From Metapseudomonas otitidis (GTDB taxonomy: Bacteria; Pseudomonadota; Gammaproteobacteria; Pseudomonadales; Pseudomonadaceae): a stretch of DNA of 64,000 nucleotides. The position numbers and the translations under genes were made by a program. Location: NCBI RefSeq assembly GCF_900111835.1, contig NZ_FOJP01000011.1, forward strand, positions 168,180 through 232,179, in the 5' to 3' direction. Shown here piece after piece: positions 54,581 to 63,593 of this stretch; position 1 is the first letter of the stretch, and the number at the start of each line of letters is the position of its first letter. The notes beneath the pieces are model-generated. The model was not told where the DNA came from and made no database searches. It saw only the letters and a program-made list of their open reading frames with translations.

Positions 54581-56467
54581 ATGAATCGGCCGTATCCTGC
54601 ACCTGCCTTCCTGAACACGCTTTCCCTGCCCAGCCTCTTCGGTCTCTGGGCGTGCCTGCTCGTGGCCCTGGTGCTGGCAACCGCGCCGGCTCGGGCGGAG
54701 GAGGTGGTGGATGCCGCGGCGATGAGCGAGCAACCGCTGTCGCTGACCGACGCCCTGGGCCTGCTGGAGGACCCGCAGGCCCGCTACGGCCTGGACGATG
54801 TGCGCAGTCCGCCGCTGGCCGAGCGTTTCGAGGGTGGGAGAGCGCCGGCCAACGCCCTGGCGCTGGGCTTCACCCGTTCGGCGTTCTGGCTGCGGGTGGC
54901 GCTGCACAATCCGGGCGACGTGCCGCTGCGCCGGATGCTGGTGGTGGACAACCCGCGCGTGTCCCAGGTCGACGCCTTCCTGCCGGACGGCCAGGGGGGC
55001 TATCGCGCGGTGCTCACCGGCAGCGACCGACCGTTCGACACCCGTCTCTACCCCAATCGCAACTTCGTCTTCCCGCTGCTGCTGGCCCCTGGCGAGACCC
55101 AGGTGGTGTACCTGCGGGTGGCGTCCAAGATTGGCCTGCTGGTGCCGCTCAAGCTCTGGGACGAGGCGGCCTTCCATGTTGCCGAGCGCGAGGACTACGC
55201 GATCCAGGCGTGGTACTTCGGCATCGCCACCGCGATGATCCTCTTCAACCTGCTGCTGTTCGCCGTGCTGCGCGACCGCACCTACCTGTTCTACGTCATC
55301 TACGTCGGCCTGATGATGCTGGGCTTGGCCAGCAAGAACGGCCTGGCACCGGAGTCGCCCTGGGACGCCTTGCTGCTGAATTCCAACGAGGCCTATTACT
55401 CCGGCGTGTCCCTCGCCCTGGTGGGCATGCTGCTGTTCACCCGGCGCATGCTGCAGACCCGCGAAAGCCTGCCGCGTACCGACCGGCTGATGCTGGCGCT
55501 GGTGGGGCTGTACCTGCTGACCCCGGCGCTGTACTGGATGGCGCTGCCGGTGTTCGCCCGCGCGGCAGTGCTGCTGAACCTGGCCACGGCCTTGCTGATC
55601 GTCGGCGTGGCCGTGGCCTGTGCCTTCAGGCGCCAGCGCACCGCGTACTTCTTCATCGGTGCCTTCGCCCTGCTCATCGCCGGGGGCACCACCACCATCC
55701 TGCGGGCCATCGGCCTGTTGCCCACCAACGTCTTCACCGTGGACGGCACCCAGCTCGGCTCGGCAATGGAGATGATGCTGCTGGCCTTCGCCCTGGCCGA
55801 TCGCTACAACGTCATGCGCCGCGAAAAGGCCCGGGTGAAGGACGAGCTGCTACGCGCCCAGCAGCAACTGGTGGAGACCCTGCAGCAGTCGGAACGGCTG
55901 CTGGAGCAACGGGTGGCCGAACGTACCGACGAGTTGCAGGTGCTCAATCGTCGACTGAAGACCCTCAGCCTCACCGACGGCCTGACCGGCATCGCCAACC
56001 GGCGGCACTTCGACGTGATGCTGAGCCAGGCCTGGAGCCATGCGCAGCGCAACGGGGAGCCGCTGGCCCTGGCCGTGATGGATGTGGACTGGTTCAAGCC
56101 CTACAACGACCACTACGGCCACCCGGCCGGCGACGCCTGCCTGCGCCAGGTGGCGCAGGCCCTGAGCGCCACGCTGTGCCGTTCCAGCGACCTGATGGCG
56201 CGCTACGGCGGCGAGGAGTTCGTCTTCCTCGCCCAGAACAGCGGCGTCGAAGGGGCGCTGGGCCTGGCACGCCGCGTCGCCGAGGCCATGGAGGCGCTGC
56301 ACCTGCCCCATGAGCGTTCGCCCCTGGGCCACGTCACCCTGAGCATCGGTGTGGCCGCAATGGTGCCGCAGCCCGGCCAGCTCCCCGAGGTGTTGTTGCA
56401 GCGTGCCGATGCCGCGCTCTACGAGGCGAAGCGAGGCGGTCGCAACCAGGTGGTGGTCGACGGCTGA
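54581..56467 (+). CDS. membrane diguanylate cyclase with 7TMR-DISM sensor
   Basis: A 628-residue protein. Order: signal/TM (about 10-35), periplasmic DISMED2-type sensor domain (about 45-200), seven membrane helices (about 210-405), coiled coil (410-460) and GGDEF domain (about 460-628). The active site is intact (RYGGEEFVF) and an RxxD inhibitory site (RSSD) lies five residues before it, so it should make c-di-GMP with product feedback. DISMED2 modules often bind carbohydrates. The ATG at 54581 starts the signal sequence; open sequence upstream is not used. It might influence matrix polysaccharide such as the alginate-like cluster downstream, though this is not shown. Confidence 0.93.
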   Translation: MNRPYPAPAFLNTLSLPSLFGLWACLLVALVLATAPARAEEVVDAAAMSEQPLSLTDALGLLEDPQARYGLDDVRSPPLAERFEGGRAPANALALGFTRSAFWLRVALHNPGDVPLRRMLVVDNPRVSQVDAFLPDGQGGYRAVLTGSDRPFDTRLYPNRNFVFPLLLAPGETQVVYLRVASKIGLLVPLKLWDEAAFHVAEREDYAIQAWYFGIATAMILFNLLLFAVLRDRTYLFYVIYVGLMMLGLASKNGLAPESPWDALLLNSNEAYYSGVSLALVGMLLFTRRMLQTRESLPRTDRLMLALVGLYLLTPALYWMALPVFARAAVLLNLATALLIVGVAVACAFRRQRTAYFFIGAFALLIAGGTTTILRAIGLLPTNVFTVDGTQLGSAMEMMLLAFALADRYNVMRREKARVKDELLRAQQQLVETLQQSERLLEQRVAERTDELQVLNRRLKTLSLTDGLTGIANRRHFDVMLSQAWSHAQRNGEPLALAVMDVDWFKPYNDHYGHPAGDACLRQVAQALSATLCRSSDLMARYGGEEFVFLAQNSGVEGALGLARRVAEAMEALHLPHERSPLGHVTLSIGVAAMVPQPGQLPEVLLQRADAALYEAKRGGRNQVVVDG

Positions 56468-56641
56468 CGGCCTTCGGCATTGCAGAACACCCTGCGCCGG
56501 AGGGGCCACCCTTGCATCCTGCAAATGGCAGGGTGATGTCGAGCGCACGCAAGTGACTGATTTGCCTGGGGACCCGCCACGGGGGTGGTGTGGCATGAGG
56601 TCTGCACCCAAGGGAGGACACCGAACCCAAGGAGCCTCCCC

Positions 56642-57004
56642 ATGAGCATCGCCATCCAGGAACTCTTCCAGGCATTCCCCGGCTACGAGATCGCCATCAC
56701 TCCCCGGCCCGACGGCATGCTGCTGCTGTGCCTCAAGCACGGTGACGCAGAGCCCCTGCGCAAGGCCATCGACGGTGACGTGGTGTTCTGCGAGCAGCGC
56801 GTGCGCCGTGTCATCCGTGAGTTGACCCGCGACCTGAAGCTGGCCGCCGGGGAAGTGAGCTGGAAGGGCGAGGGCAACCAGTGGGTGCGTGCCGAGCTGC
56901 CCACCTTCACCGGTGACCCCATCCACTTCACCGCCGCCAAGACCCTGTTCGCCCGCCGCGCCGTGCGCCGCCCGGGCCAGGCCCTGGCCGACGCGGTGCG
57001 TTGA
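56642..57004 (+). CDS. DUF3509 protein
   Basis: A 120-residue soluble protein of the Pseudomonas-restricted DUF3509 family: QELFQAFPGYEIAITPRPDGMLLLCL opening and IRELTRDLKLAAGEV. Function unknown. The ATG at 56642 is preceded by AAGGAGCC. Its stop abuts that of the convergent tam gene with no gap. Confidence 0.86.
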   Translation: MSIAIQELFQAFPGYEIAITPRPDGMLLLCLKHGDAEPLRKAIDGDVVFCEQRVRRVIRELTRDLKLAAGEVSWKGEGNQWVRAELPTFTGDPIHFTAAKTLFARRAVRRPGQALADAVR

Positions 57005-57775
57005 TCAGCGCTGGGCCACCAGGAACAGGCGCGGGAACGGCAGCAGCACGCTGCCGTCGTCCAAGGTCGGGTAGGCCTCAGCCAGTTCGGCCTGGTAGGC
57101 CGCCAGGAAGGCCTGCTGGTCGGCATCGTCCAGCGGTGCCAGGAAGGGGCGCAGCCCGGTGGCGCGGAGCCACTCGATGATGGCCCCCGGGCCGCCCGCC
57201 AGCGGGTGGTAGTAGGTGGTGCGCCACAGGTCGACGCGGGCGCCGGCCTGGGTCAGCAGGCGGTAGTACCACTTCGGTGCATGGCGCGCCTCCCGGGCTC
57301 CGGCCGCCTCGCGCAGGGCGTCCGCCCAGGGGCCGCGGGCAGCCACTTCGCGCATCAGGCGGTGGGAGTCCTCGTCGAGGTTGTCGGGCATCTGTACCGC
57401 CAGGCAGCCGCCGGGTGCCAGTTGCGCCAGCAGGCGCGGCAGCTGGGTGCCATGGTCCGGCAGCCATTGCAGGGAGGCGTTGGCAAAGATCAGGTCCGGT
57501 GCCACCTGGGCAGTCCACTGGGCGATATCGCCTTCGAGGAAGGTCACGCCCGGCAGGCGCTGGCGAGCGGCGTCGAGCATGTCGGGCGAGCTGTCCAGCC
57601 CGCTGATGGCTGCGTGCGGGTAACGCTCCACCAGCAGTTGGGTGGAGTTGCCGGGGCCGCAGCCGAGGTCGATGGCGTGGTGCACGTCGGTCAGCGGCAC
57701 CCGCGCCAGCAGCTCGATGGCCGGGCGGGTGCGTTCGTCTTCGAACTTGCGGTACTGCTGGGCGGACCAGGTCAT
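57005..57775 (-). CDS. tam: trans-aconitate 2-methyltransferase
   Basis: A 256-residue class I SAM methyltransferase. It opens [19 protein letters not shown], the Tam-specific start, followed by motif I ([15 protein letters not shown]), [10 protein letters not shown] and [13 protein letters not shown]. Tam esterifies trans-aconitate, a spontaneous aconitate by-product that inhibits aconitase. Length matches E. coli Tam (252). The stop meets that of the DUF3509 gene. Confidence 0.93.
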   Translation of the reverse strand: MTWSAQQYRKFEDERTRPAIELLARVPLTDVHHAIDLGCGPGNSTQLLVERYPHAAISGLDSSPDMLDAARQRLPGVTFLEGDIAQWTAQVAPDLIFANASLQWLPDHGTQLPRLLAQLAPGGCLAVQMPDNLDEDSHRLMREVAARGPWADALREAAGAREARHAPKWYYRLLTQAGARVDLWRTTYYHPLAGGPGAIIEWLRATGLRPFLAPLDDADQQAFLAAYQAELAEAYPTLDDGSVLLPFPRLFLVAQR

Positions 57776-57823
57776 GGCGGGCTCCTCCGACGGGAAGCGC
57801 CCATCATCCTCGCAGCCGCCTGT

Positions 57824-58591
57824 TCACGCCAGCGCGGGCGGCTCCGATGCTGCCGGGCGGTAGAGCACCAGGCGGTAGGTGACCAGGCAGATCATCCAGT
57901 CGAACAGCAGCGTCCAGACGTTGTGCGAGAGAAAGTGCGCGCCCTGCATCATCCGTCCCAGGGACAGCACCGACCCCAGCACCAGCGCGCCCATCAGGGC
58001 CGCACGGGCCAGCCGTGGGCGGCGGTCCCGCAGGAAGAAGAACAGTGCCAGCAAGGCAAAGCCGCTGGAGGCGTGTCCGCCCGGCCAGCAACGCCCGGGG
58101 TGGTCGGTGGGCGCACGCTGGGACAGCAGCGGGGTGTAGACCTCCTCGCCACCGAAGGCCGTGAGATCCCAGGGGCAGTGCACCTCTGTCAGTGCCTTGA
58201 GCGGCGTGACGATGGCGGTGGACAGTCCCAGCGCCAGCACCAGGTAGCCCAGCGAGCGGCGCCAGCCGGCCATGCGCTTGAACACCAGGCTGGCGACGAA
58301 GCCCACCAGGGCGAACACCGCCATCACGATCACGGCCTGCTTGACCCGGTCATGCAGGATGGTTTCGAGGAAGTAGCTGTGCCCGCCGACGAATCCGGTG
58401 GCCGGGTCGTAGAAGGCGTTGGCGATGGCGAAGTCCAGGCGCGTCGGGTCGAGCACCAGCAAGACGGCCATGCAGACCAGGGGCAGCACCGCCCACAGGC
58501 GGAAGTTGAACGGCCGCGAGACGACCGTCGCGCGGGGCGGGGTATCGGCCTCCAGTTCGGTAGGGAAGGTGGCGTCGGGGGTGTGGTTCAT
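57824..58591 (-). CDS. PAP2-superfamily membrane phosphatase (LpxE/LpxT-like)
   Basis: A 255-residue integral membrane protein with about six helices. The PAP2 catalytic motifs are present in modified form: a C1-like KALTEVHCPWDL, the C2 motif PGGHASSGFALLALFF and C3 GRMMQGAHFLSHNVW with the nucleophile histidine. Relatives dephosphorylate lipid A, undecaprenyl pyrophosphate or other lipids. It is divergent from a methyltransferase gene. Confidence 0.9.
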   Translation of the reverse strand: MNHTPDATFPTELEADTPPRATVVSRPFNFRLWAVLPLVCMAVLLVLDPTRLDFAIANAFYDPATGFVGGHSYFLETILHDRVKQAVIVMAVFALVGFVASLVFKRMAGWRRSLGYLVLALGLSTAIVTPLKALTEVHCPWDLTAFGGEEVYTPLLSQRAPTDHPGRCWPGGHASSGFALLALFFFLRDRRPRLARAALMGALVLGSVLSLGRMMQGAHFLSHNVWTLLFDWMICLVTYRLVLYRPAASEPPALA

Positions 58592-58807
58592 GGTCGGTCC
58601 TTATACGGTCAGGCCCTCCCTGCCGGACGTGCAGGTGGGCATGGGCGCCGACCTTAAGCGCGGGCGTGTCATTTTTGCGTGAAAAACACAGTGCTGAAGT
58701 CCCCGTGAAAACCCGCACGGCGATTGATGTTTTTTTCACGCGGTTTTGACACCCGGTTGATTGATGCCCCCCTAGTCTGGCCCTCCCTGTCACTGGGAGT
58801 GGATGGA
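58592..58807. promoter_or_regulatory. divergent promoter region with a candidate ColR-type box
   Basis: Between the PAP2 (-) and methyltransferase (+) genes lies TTGATGTTTTTTTCAC (58724-58739) on the plus strand. It fits 15 of 16 positions of the ColR-box consensus YYNASNNYTTTTTCAC as I recall it from P. putida. A second TTTTTCAC core lies on the minus strand near 58680. If real, the ColRS envelope-stress system would control one or both genes. Confidence 0.4.
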
Positions 58808-59470
58808 ATGACTGACCCCCGTCGGGCCCAATCGGGCAGCACCCTGGAGCCGGCTTTCGTGCCCGCGTCGCTGGACGCGGCTGCGCCCCGGCCGAGCCTC
58901 TGGCGGCGGCTGGCCAACTGGCGCGAGGACCAGGTGGCGCGCCGCGCGCTGCGCCTGGCCGGGGAACCCTGCCTGGTGCTCGACCTGCCCTGTGGCAGCG
59001 GCCGCTTCTGGCCGGTACTGGTGGGCTGGGCCAACCGCATCGTCATCGGCGCCGACGAATCCGCGCGCCGCCTGGACGTGGCCCTGCACGAACAGCCGGC
59101 GAACGTGCTGCAGCGCATCCGCCTGCTGCAGACCTCCGCCTTCGGCATCGACCTGGGCGAGAACGCCGTCGACTGCATCTTCTGCATGCGCCTGATGCAC
59201 CGGCTCGGCGAGCCCGGTCAGCGCCTGGCCATGCTGCGGGAATTCCACCGGGTCACCCGCGACACGCTGATCCTCTCGCTCTGGGTGGACGGCAACTACC
59301 GCGCCTGGCGTCGCCGCCGGCTGGGCCGTGGCGACCGCGACCGACACGTCGCACGCCGCAGCGAGGTCGAGGCCGAGTTCCGCCAAGCCGGCTTCGAGAT
59401 CATCGGCCACCAGGACGTCCTGCCGGGCTGGGCGATGTGGCGGGTGTATACCTTGCGCAAGGTGGAGTGA
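58808..59470 (+). CDS. class I SAM-dependent methyltransferase
   Basis: A 220-residue protein with motif I VLDLPCGSGRFWPVL, an acidic ribose-binding position (VIGADES) and CIFCMRLMHRLGEP at motif II, ending in RQAGFEIIGHQDVLP. A basic stretch (RAWRRRRLGRGDRDRH) interrupts the C-terminal part. The target is unknown. Divergence from a PAP2 phosphatase with a shared possible ColR box suggests an envelope or lipopolysaccharide substrate. Confidence 0.88.
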   Translation: MTDPRRAQSGSTLEPAFVPASLDAAAPRPSLWRRLANWREDQVARRALRLAGEPCLVLDLPCGSGRFWPVLVGWANRIVIGADESARRLDVALHEQPANVLQRIRLLQTSAFGIDLGENAVDCIFCMRLMHRLGEPGQRLAMLREFHRVTRDTLILSLWVDGNYRAWRRRRLGRGDRDRHVARRSEVEAEFRQAGFEIIGHQDVLPGWAMWRVYTLRKVE

Positions 59471-59500
59471 GCTGGCTGTCTCATAGGTCGACTGCGTCGC

Positions 59501-61012
59501 TCAGCCCTTGCAGCCCTCATCCAGCAACAGTTCAGCAGCCGGAGCGCCGGCTCCGGTGTCCACGCGCAGCAGGCAGGGGTGGCGCACGGTGCTTTCCAGT
59601 ACCTGGCTCTGCACCGGCAGCAGGTCGCCGATGAAGGCGCTCTGCAACACCGGGTTGCCCTGGAAACGGTTGCCGCCGAGCACGATCTGCTCCAGCCCTT
59701 CTACCCGCACCATGGCTTTGCCAATGCCCCCCAGGGTGTTGCCGGTGAGCACCAGGCGGCCGGGCAGGCGTTGGGGGTTGCGCAGGCTGACGGCGTATTC
59801 GGGGCTGTTGCCGATCTGGTTGCCCACCAGGAACAGCGCGCCGCCGACATTATTGGCGTCGATGCCGCTGCCTTGGGTGTTGCCGATGAGGTTGCCCTCC
59901 AGCAGCAGCGGCCGGAGTTCGCTGGGTGCCAGCTGGTTCAGCAGGATGCCGGTGCCGCGGGAGGCACCCAGCAGGTTGCGGCGGATGCCCAGGGCACCTT
60001 GCTGCTCTACCACTTCGATGCCGGCCTTGGCGGTGTTCAGCACGCTGTTGTCGGCGATCAGCCCGCTGACCTGGCCGCGTGCGCGCAGGCCGCTGTTGTT
60101 CTGCACGCCGTCGATACGGTTGCCCAGGACTTCGACCTGGCTGTCTTTCAGGTCCACCGCGTACTGCTGCTGGTCGCTGAAGCGCGACCCCTGCACCCGC
60201 GCGCGGGCGTGCTGCAGCTCCAGGGCGGTGGACAGGTCGTTGAAGGTGCTGTTGCGCACCAGCACCCGTGCCGGTGCTGTGGAGGCGGGCTGCTGGGGGC
60301 TCAGGGCCGTGGTGATGCCCCGGGTGAAGTTGGCGTTGTAGCCGAGCCGCTCCAGGTGTGAATCCTCGATGTGCAGGGTGCTGCCGGCCCAGGCCATCAC
60401 GAAGGGGCGATACGGGTCCTGGGTGTCGCCTGCCGATTCGCCTTTCCAGCTGGAGAGGGTGGCGCCTTTGAGCTGCAGCAGCCCTCGGTTGATCAGCGCG
60501 GTGCCGGAGGGGGTGTACAGGTACAGCGTGCTGCCTTCGACCCGCAGGGCTGCGCCAGGGGCGATCACCAGCGGGTAGCTGAGCAGGTAGCCGTCCTTGT
60601 GCCGCTTCAGCACGCGGGGGTCGTTGAGTGCGCTGGAGAGCTGTTCCAGGGTCAGGCTGCCGCCGCTGATCACCACCGCTTGCGGGTGGTGGGCCTGGTA
60701 GCCGGCGATGGCGCGGAACAGGCCGTTCCTGGCGAAGGGCTCGAAGTACCAGCTGCCCTGCTGGGAGGAGAACATCGTCTCCAGGCTGGCGTGTGCGCGG
60801 CCTGCGGGCACGGCCGTTTCCAGGGGCGGGAGGACTGCCTGGGCGATGGCGTCGCGGGCGTGCTGGAGCTCGGCCTGCTGGCCATCCCATGGCAGCAGGC
60901 TGAGGGCCGGATGGGGCGGCTGGTAGCTGGCCGCCTGGGCATCAAGGCCCAGCAGCAGGGGCAACAGGCCTGCGAGCAGGCGGCGGCCGGAGCGGAATAT
61001 GACCTGGCGCAT
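59501..61012 (-). CDS. AlgG-like right-handed beta-helix protein lacking the epimerase DPHD block
   Basis: A 503-residue exported protein (signal peptide about 1-27, ending DAQA). Residues about 200-450 form parallel beta-helix coils with repeated G-x-N-x-I steps, colinear with the carbohydrate-binding/sugar-hydrolase helix of mannuronan C5-epimerase AlgG. The AlgG active-site block YGFDPHDRS corresponds to YAVDLKDSQ here (residues 284-292, 60139-60163), losing the catalytic-loop Pro and His. It is therefore probably not a standard epimerase, and may be structural or act on another polymer. It lies 14 bases after algL and ends the cluster. Confidence 0.78.
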   Translation of the reverse strand: MRQVIFRSGRRLLAGLLPLLLGLDAQAASYQPPHPALSLLPWDGQQAELQHARDAIAQAVLPPLETAVPAGRAHASLETMFSSQQGSWYFEPFARNGLFRAIAGYQAHHPQAVVISGGSLTLEQLSSALNDPRVLKRHKDGYLLSYPLVIAPGAALRVEGSTLYLYTPSGTALINRGLLQLKGATLSSWKGESAGDTQDPYRPFVMAWAGSTLHIEDSHLERLGYNANFTRGITTALSPQQPASTAPARVLVRNSTFNDLSTALELQHARARVQGSRFSDQQQYAVDLKDSQVEVLGNRIDGVQNNSGLRARGQVSGLIADNSVLNTAKAGIEVVEQQGALGIRRNLLGASRGTGILLNQLAPSELRPLLLEGNLIGNTQGSGIDANNVGGALFLVGNQIGNSPEYAVSLRNPQRLPGRLVLTGNTLGGIGKAMVRVEGLEQIVLGGNRFQGNPVLQSAFIGDLLPVQSQVLESTVRHPCLLRVDTGAGAPAAELLLDEGCKG

Positions 61013-61026
61013 GTGCGGTCCTTCTT

Positions 61027-62142
61027 TCAATCCTGGGTCGGGTACATCGGCTTGATGGGGCCGCCGATCTGGCTGTAGTTGTCCACGTCGCCGCCCATTT
61101 CGTCGTAGAGCCGCCGGGCCCAGGGATGGCCCGGGTAGCGGTGCAGGTAGGGGATCAGCCAGGCGAGCTTGTAGGGCGCGGCCTCGTCCTGGTCGTGTGC
61201 CTGCAGCTCCGGCAGCTTCTCGGGTTCGAGCTGGCTGCGGGCGGCGAAGCTGGCCAGCAGCCACAGCGTCTGGCGCTCGTCGCCGCTGAGCGGCCGGCCG
61301 TTGGCTTCGGCGCTCTCCACCAGCAGCACCAGCGGGACCAGGGCGTACTGGGTGTAGGTGCTGGCGAGCTTGCCGCGGGCCACTTCCAGGGGCAGGTAGG
61401 CGTAGTCGCCGTTGGTGCTCCGCTGGGCCTGGGCGAGGCCCCGCCGCAGGCTGTAGTCGGCCCAGGCGATGAAGTCTTCGCGCTCCACCAGCATCCCCAC
61501 CGAGGCCACGGCCCAGCCGGCCCAGTAGTCATGGTTGTTGAAGTAGGGGAAGTCCGGAACGTGACGAGGCTGGTACTCGGCGATCACCCGTTCCGCCAGG
61601 CGCTCCAGCCAGGCCTTCTGCTCGCTGTCCAGCTCATAGCGGCCGTCACTGAGGGCACGCACCTTGAGCAGGGTGGAGCCGATGGCAGCCAGCGCCCATT
61701 TGCGTGCGGCGATGCCGGTCTTGCTGGCGTCGGGGTTTTCCAGCGCGCGGGCGTGGGCCCAGTGGCCGAGCCAGGTGTCGAGGCAGGCGAGGGCCTGGTT
61801 GGCCCGCTCGGGGCGCTTCGCCCGCTGGAACTCCTTGGAGGCGCGGATCAGCCCGCCGATGTAGCCCTTCACCTGGTCCTGGACCTTCTTGGCCTGGATA
61901 TCGGGCGTGGCGCTCAGGCGCGATTTGGTGACATCGCGCTGGTCGTACTTGCTCTCGAACTGCAAGGCGCCCGTGTAGGGCTCGGGCGCGGGGTACGGGC
62001 AGCCCAGGCTGCGGTAGTCGCCCACCATGGCGGCCTGGGGCGTTGCCTGGTTGGCCCAGAGGGAGTTGACCGCCTGTGCCGGGCTCATGGGCAGCACCAG
62101 CAGCAGGGCGAGGGCGCAGAGCAGGTGGCGGCTCAGCGGCAT
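61027..62142 (-). CDS. algL: alginate lyase AlgL-family periplasmic polysaccharide lyase (PL5)
   Basis: A 371-residue lyase with a signal peptide (about 1-24, SPAQA). PL5 features: CPYPAPEPYTGALQFESKYDQRD near the N-terminus, the RKWALA helix and the catalytic NNHDYWAGW (canonical NNHSYWAAW) near residue 195. AlgL removes polymer stranded in the periplasm during alginate export. Differences from P. aeruginosa AlgL run throughout, so it is a divergent copy. The ATG at 62142 overlaps the end of algX by 10 bases, which implies translational coupling. Confidence 0.88.
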   Translation of the reverse strand: MPLSRHLLCALALLLVLPMSPAQAVNSLWANQATPQAAMVGDYRSLGCPYPAPEPYTGALQFESKYDQRDVTKSRLSATPDIQAKKVQDQVKGYIGGLIRASKEFQRAKRPERANQALACLDTWLGHWAHARALENPDASKTGIAARKWALAAIGSTLLKVRALSDGRYELDSEQKAWLERLAERVIAEYQPRHVPDFPYFNNHDYWAGWAVASVGMLVEREDFIAWADYSLRRGLAQAQRSTNGDYAYLPLEVARGKLASTYTQYALVPLVLLVESAEANGRPLSGDERQTLWLLASFAARSQLEPEKLPELQAHDQDEAAPYKLAWLIPYLHRYPGHPWARRLYDEMGGDVDNYSQIGGPIKPMYPTQD

Positions 62143-63524
62143 AACTGCACGTCCACCTGGGTCGATTGAGCGATGTCCACGGTGGGTTCCATGAACACTG
62201 AAAGCAGGTTGGCACCCTTGAACGCCTCGGCCCGGCTGAGTTCCAGGTAGTAGTGGCCACCGGTGACGACGGCCTCGCGGCGGAACCACACCTTGTCCCG
62301 GGCGCCATTGTCGTAATAGACGATCACGTAGAAGTCCTTGAGGTTGCGGTCGCTGATGCGGATGTCGAGGAAACCGTCCATGCCGCTCAGGTCGCGGCGC
62401 TGGTCGCCGGCATTGCTGAGCAGTTCGATGCGCTGGTTGACCTTGAGCACACCGGTTTGCAGTGTGTTGCGGGCCAGGGGCTCGGCGCGGCAGCCACCCT
62501 TGATGGCGGGAATCAGCTGGCGGTAGCTGAGCGGGTCTTGCAGGCGGTAGTTGGCCGGCAGCTCCCAGACGATGAGCCTGGGCGGCTTGTCCGGCGAGTA
62601 ACTGTCCGATTGCAGGTACTCCAGCAGCGCGCCGTCCTGGCCGGCGCCGGGGAGGGCGTAGTTGAGGATGTCCACGTCGAGGTACTGCTTGAGGAAACCG
62701 TCGAAGTTGAACTGCTTGCTTTCGTCCTCCCGCGCGGCCGAGTTGGAGGTGCCGACCAGCACCACGTCCGGGTCCGGGGCGTCGTCGAACAGGGCGTCGG
62801 CATCGTCGCTGACCGGGATGGTCTGGAAGCCGCGCACGTACTGGAAGCCGTAGTTGTTGCCGCAGATGCGCGAGAGCGCCAGGTTCATGGTGCCGTCCTT
62901 GGGCACCATCACGCCGGGCTCGGTCTGGTAGTGCTTCTTCGCCAGGCCGGCGTACAGCGGATGGCGGCGGATTTCGTCGGCCACCAGGCGGGCAGTGGCC
63001 TCGGCCCCGGCCGGGGTCCAGTGGTGGTCACGGCGGAAGAAGTATTCCTTCTGCGGCGGGTGCTCCACCAGTTGCATGACGTCCGGCACGATGGCGCCGC
63101 CGGCCCGCAGCTGCCCCGCGAAGTGGCGCAGGCTGGCGCTGGCCTTGGCGTAGTCGAAGCCGTAGGCGCGGTCGGGGCGGATCTTGTCCCGGTGCATCAG
63201 CCCGCGGGTGGGCTGGATGGCGATGACCACGTCGGTGCCCTGGGCCTTGAAGGTGCGCATCAGCCGGGCGAATTCGGGCTCCATGGCGGTGGGGATGCCG
63301 AAGTCGTTGGTCAGGTCGACCACGGAGCGAAACAGCCAGCGGTCCTTGCCCGGCGCAATCTCGCGCATGAGCTTCATGTTGCCTTCGGCGTACTGCTGGG
63401 GATCGGTCAGGCCGGGGCAGAGCAGGCATTCCAGGTCGCCGCAGGTGGGCGCCTCGGCAGCGAGCGCCGGGAGGCTGGCGAGGGCCAGGAACAGGGCCAA
63501 TCCGTGCTGCAAGGTCTTCTTCAT
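62133..63524 (-). CDS. algX: AlgX-like polysaccharide O-acetyltransferase
   Basis: A 463-residue periplasmic SGNH-type acetyltransferase with a signal peptide (about 1-22). Catalytic elements match AlgX: the Asp/His pair in FFRRDHHWTPAGAEATARLV and the serine in VLVGTSNSAA, with QPTRGLMHRDKI and WLFRSVVDL typical of AlgX/AlgJ. Its length and C-terminal beta-sandwich (about 350-463) fit AlgX, which has a carbohydrate-binding module, rather than AlgJ (about 390). In the canonical operon algX follows algG and precedes algL; here it follows an algF gene. Confidence 0.87.
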   Translation of the reverse strand: MKKTLQHGLALFLALASLPALAAEAPTCGDLECLLCPGLTDPQQYAEGNMKLMREIAPGKDRWLFRSVVDLTNDFGIPTAMEPEFARLMRTFKAQGTDVVIAIQPTRGLMHRDKIRPDRAYGFDYAKASASLRHFAGQLRAGGAIVPDVMQLVEHPPQKEYFFRRDHHWTPAGAEATARLVADEIRRHPLYAGLAKKHYQTEPGVMVPKDGTMNLALSRICGNNYGFQYVRGFQTIPVSDDADALFDDAPDPDVVLVGTSNSAAREDESKQFNFDGFLKQYLDVDILNYALPGAGQDGALLEYLQSDSYSPDKPPRLIVWELPANYRLQDPLSYRQLIPAIKGGCRAEPLARNTLQTGVLKVNQRIELLSNAGDQRRDLSGMDGFLDIRISDRNLKDFYVIVYYDNGARDKVWFRREAVVTGGHYYLELSRAEAFKGANLLSVFMEPTVDIAQSTQVDVQLCR

Positions 63525-63555
63525 GGTCGAGGCGGGTTCATCCGTTGTTGAGGTG

Positions 63556-63577
63556 GGCGCCCGTGGGGACGGGCGCC
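63556..63577 (-). promoter_or_regulatory. intercistronic hairpin between algF and algX
   Basis: A perfect 9-bp stem (63556-63564 with 63569-63577) and GGGG loop in the 69-base gap; no T-tract on the minus strand. It probably acts as a processing or stability element rather than a full terminator. Confidence 0.4.
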
Positions 63578-63593
63578 GATCCCTGTCGTCGCA

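Noticed and set aside
52588-56313. Plus-strand open frame of over 1200 codons spanning the amidase and diguanylate cyclase genes
   Set aside because: It runs antisense to the amidase and out of frame with the cyclase; glycine/valine-rich without domains.
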